Shown here: positions 37,133 to 38,939 of the stretch, piece by piece
Layout of the letters: each line of letters begins with the position of its first letter
How positions within the stretch are numbered: the first letter of the stretch is position 1
NCBI GenBank assembly: GCA_018829985.1
Contig: JAHJSU010000297.1
Span: 1-38,939, forward strand
DNA: 38,939 nucleotides
From: Elusimicrobiota bacterium
GTDB taxonomy: Bacteria; Elusimicrobiota; Elusimicrobia; Elusimicrobiales; UBA9959
Reading direction: 5' to 3'
Notes under the pieces: model-generated
Database searches by the model: none
The model's input: only the letters and a program-made list of their open reading frames with translations
Told to the model about the DNA's origin: nothing
Program-made: the position numbers and the translations under genes

Positions 37133-37897
37133 TTATTGGATCACTTCAAGCGCGTTTTTTCTCTGCTCCTGAAACAGCTGTTCGCTTCGTTTCCTTTCCG
37201 CTTCGTTCTTTTGTTCCAGGGCGCGCGCGAAATCGCTTTTGAATTCCTTGAAAATATCCGGGCTCAGGTAGGTGATCTCATAATTGGTTTCCGGCTCCGC
37301 TCCCGGGAACAGCTTTTCGACGCCGAGAATGATCGTGGTTTTCTTTTTATCCCAGAGCTTCATGTTATAGTCGCCTGTTACCGCGTTCTCCGCGGGATCG
37401 GTGTTTTGAAACGCGACGGCGCGCGAATTCCTGCCGTGGTTGGCCGTTATCTTTTGTTCATACTCCGAAACCGGCAGAATTTCATTAAGGCTGCTTGTGT
37501 AAAAGAAAAAACGGTTTTTGTAAAATCCAAGCACCGCGTCCTGATGCTCGCCGTAAAACCATTCCAGCTCATCGCCCAGCAGATCGTCGGGATCGGATTC
37601 GGAAATGCCGGCGAGATGTAAAATTTCCCACGGCAGTTCCGCCAGGTAATTGTTAGGGTCGGTGCGCATGAAACCACTATGCAGGCCGGCCTTGACTTCC
37701 TTTTTTGACATTCCCCAAACGGCCAGTTTATAGCCGTTCAGTTCCGCCGCGCCAAGCGTGGCCGCGCTTTTAACGGGCAGACCGGCATCCTTCGGCGGTT
37801 CGGCCGCGGGGCTTGTTGAAGGCGTTTGGGCGCAGGATACGGCCGGGAAAACACCGATAATTATCGAAATGAGCGCCGGCTTGAATAAATCGGACAT
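37133..37897 (-). CDS. Putative lipoprotein of unknown function
   Basis: 254 residues. Residues 1-22 form a signal peptide ending PAVSC, an acceptable though not canonical lipobox with Cys22 as the lipid site. A Pro/Ala-rich linker (25-45) then leads to a globular part with AVWGMSKKEVKAGL (about 58-71) and alternating Tyr/Phe strands. The C-terminus is a charged helix (KNEAERKRSEQLFQEQRKN). GGAGGCGAC gives a good ribosome site. It is first of a two-gene unit with the exported protein downstream. No enzyme motif. Confidence 0.68.
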   Translation of the reverse strand: MSDLFKPALISIIIGVFPAVSCAQTPSTSPAAEPPKDAGLPVKSAATLGAAELNGYKLAVWGMSKKEVKAGLHSGFMRTDPNNYLAELPWEILHLAGISESDPDDLLGDELEWFYGEHQDAVLGFYKNRFFFYTSSLNEILPVSEYEQKITANHGRNSRAVAFQNTDPAENAVTGDYNMKLWDKKKTTIILGVEKLFPGAEPETNYEITYLSPDIFKEFKSDFARALEQKNEAERKRSEQLFQEQRKNALEVIQ

Positions 37898-38090
37898 GTC
37901 GCCTCCGGGTTACCGTTCCTGCGGATTACCGCTAGGGGCAATTCCCTGCTCTACAGATTATATATTAAATTGCTGTACAAGGGCTGAAGTTCAGGGGATT
38001 GCAGCCCTCTTCGACTTCCGGCTCATAATTCCAATACCAGCCTGTGGCCCTCAAACGAGCTGCAACCCGGTTGGTTTATGCGCGGATTTG
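37898..38090. other. Spacer with no recognised feature
   Basis: No coding frame, clear promoter or repeat arm could be supported here. It separates the minus-strand oxidase fragment from the lipoprotein gene and probably holds the latter's promoter. Confidence 0.3.
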
Positions 38091-38939
38091 TCAATGAACT
38101 CCACCTTCAGCCGGGTTTTTCGGGGCAAGATGATTTTCCAGTATCCATTCCGCAAACGGGAAGCTTCCGGTAAAAGCCGGACTGACGGCATTCAGGATGT
38201 GCGTGCTGAACTTGTCCCCCTCCACAACAAAATCCTGGACCAATTCAAAAGTTCCGGTATCCAGGAGCTGCGCCCGTATCCCGGGTCTGGTCCACTGGTC
38301 GAAGCCCGCGGTATCGAGCTTCTTCACCAGTTTCAGGCCCAAACCCGTGAAAAAAGGCCTGTAGTATTTTCGGATTTCTTCAAATGCCAGGCTCCGAAAA
38401 CCGAAGGAGTTCCGAAAAAAAAGCGAGCTCTCATACCCGACGATTTCCAGCGCCTCGGCCAGGCTGAAATTGTCAAAGCCGGCATAGTTCTCGCGCCAGA
38501 AAGCGGGGATCGCCGTCGGGCCGAGCTTAACATGCCCGTCGACGGCCACCGTGTAATGGACGCCTAAAAAAGGATTTTTAAGACTGGGGACCGGATACAC
38601 GTTCACCTTCAGCGGCGCGTCCGCGCCGGAATATTTCAGATAGACGCCTTTGAACGGGATTATAACGTACTTCTTTGAGAAACCAAAATCCCCGGCTATC
38701 CTGTCCGCGTAAAGTCCGGCGGAATTGACCAGATGAGCGGCCTCTATAAGGCGGCCTTTGGAGGTTTTAACGGTATTGGCTCCGGCAAGTTCCCTGTAGC
38801 CTTCCGAAAATAATATCCGCACCCCCGAACCTAAAAGCCGGTCTTTAAGGGAGGCGCAGATTTCAACAGGGTCGACAGTCGCGGTCGTCGGAGAATAAAG
38901 CGCTTTTTTAAAGGTCTTCGCGTTAGGTTCTATCTCCGC
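38091..38939 (-). CDS. lhgO: L-2-hydroxyglutarate oxidase-like FAD oxidoreductase (N-terminal part outside window)
   Basis: The frame stays open to the window edge (38939), adding 39 residues (EIEPNAKTFKKALYSPTTAT then VDPVEICASLKDRLL) before the first internal start-like codon, so about 282 C-terminal residues are visible. The pattern VNSAGLYADRIA, then FKGVYLKY, VKLGPTAIPAFWRENY, GIRAQLLD and LNAVSPAFTGSFPFAEWI matches LhgO/YgaF and related DadA/GlpD-type enzymes. LhgO oxidises L-2-hydroxyglutarate to 2-oxoglutarate at the membrane. The FAD dinucleotide-binding motif should lie in the missing part. The exact substrate is inferred from family resemblance. Confidence 0.82.
   Translation of the reverse strand, partial: AEIEPNAKTFKKALYSPTTATVDPVEICASLKDRLLGSGVRILFSEGYRELAGANTVKTSKGRLIEAAHLVNSAGLYADRIAGDFGFSKKYVIIPFKGVYLKYSGADAPLKVNVYPVPSLKNPFLGVHYTVAVDGHVKLGPTAIPAFWRENYAGFDNFSLAEALEIVGYESSLFFRNSFGFRSLAFEEIRKYYRPFFTGLGLKLVKKLDTAGFDQWTRPGIRAQLLDTGTFELVQDFVVEGDKFSTHILNAVSPAFTGSFPFAEWILENHLAPKNPAEGGVH

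Overview
The window (38,939 bp, roughly 55% G+C by eye) is a bacterial chromosome segment from a Gram-negative-type cell: there are exported proteins with signal peptides, an outer-membrane PorV-like barrel and an OmpA-type MotB. I lean towards Elusimicrobiota or a related uncultured phylum. The reasons are a PorV-type barrel, T9SS-like C-terminal domains, many stand-alone receiver domains, an electron-bifurcating-type Etf/acyl-CoA dehydrogenase set, a short archaeal-length PurA and very repeat-rich intergenic DNA. This placement is an inference, because no rRNA or other phylogenetic marker is present. I saw no tRNA, rRNA, CRISPR array or transposase gene.

Layout. 1-5053: an exported DUF4185-like protein, ElbB, an exported HAD-like protein and a small Ig-like protein, separated by repeat-filled spacers. 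One spacer holds a clean MITE with 7-bp target duplications (4299-4457). 5110-7836 (minus): three stand-alone receivers, a DUF4912 protein and a small unknown. 8454-11832 (minus): ferredoxin-fused EtfA, EtfB and acyl-CoA dehydrogenase. 11960-14473 (minus): PurA and PurB, the two steps from IMP to AMP. 14636-20353 (plus): MotA, MotB, a Cache/HAMP/PAS histidine kinase, two stand-alone receivers and a degenerate-receiver winged-helix regulator. 20667-28091 (minus): a soluble coiled-coil GHKL ATPase, a FliF(C-terminal)-FliG(M+C) fusion, a histidine kinase and a PorV-like barrel with TPRs. 28162-34155: two divergent units encoding T9SS-like C-terminal-domain proteins and a 1163-residue fibre-like surface protein. 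34389-38939: a GT-C glycosyltransferase, two exported proteins of unknown function and the 3' part of an L-2-hydroxyglutarate oxidase-like gene.

Two themes stand out. First, a bona fide MotA/MotB stator pair lies about 7 kb from a single protein that joins the C-terminal part of FliF (RBM3 plus second membrane helix) to FliG M and C domains. It omits FliF RBM1/RBM2 and FliG N, and the FliM-binding EHPQ motif is not preserved. No export-apparatus, rod, hook or filament gene is in the window. This looks like a stripped-down ion-driven rotor that may serve something other than a flagellum; surface adhesin movement or gliding is a guess prompted by the PorV-like and adhesin genes next door.

Second, almost every spacer is built from short G-rich or purine-rich words repeated on one strand and then repeated as their complement (for example GGGGCTA arrays facing TAGCCCC arrays), so the spacers can fold into long imperfect hairpins. 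These words also enter genes. They supply stop codons and C-termini (PurA, PurB, FliF-FliG, a kinase, a T9SS-like protein), an in-frame segment of a kinase sensor domain, and the c-region of signal peptides in three exported proteins, where the coding C-rich arm is complementary to a G-rich arm in the leader. A promoter-proximal/signal-peptide cassette is duplicated in inverted orientation about 2.4 kb apart. MITE-like elements of two types, both with GATTC...GAATC ends and 6-7 bp direct flanks, are superimposed on this.
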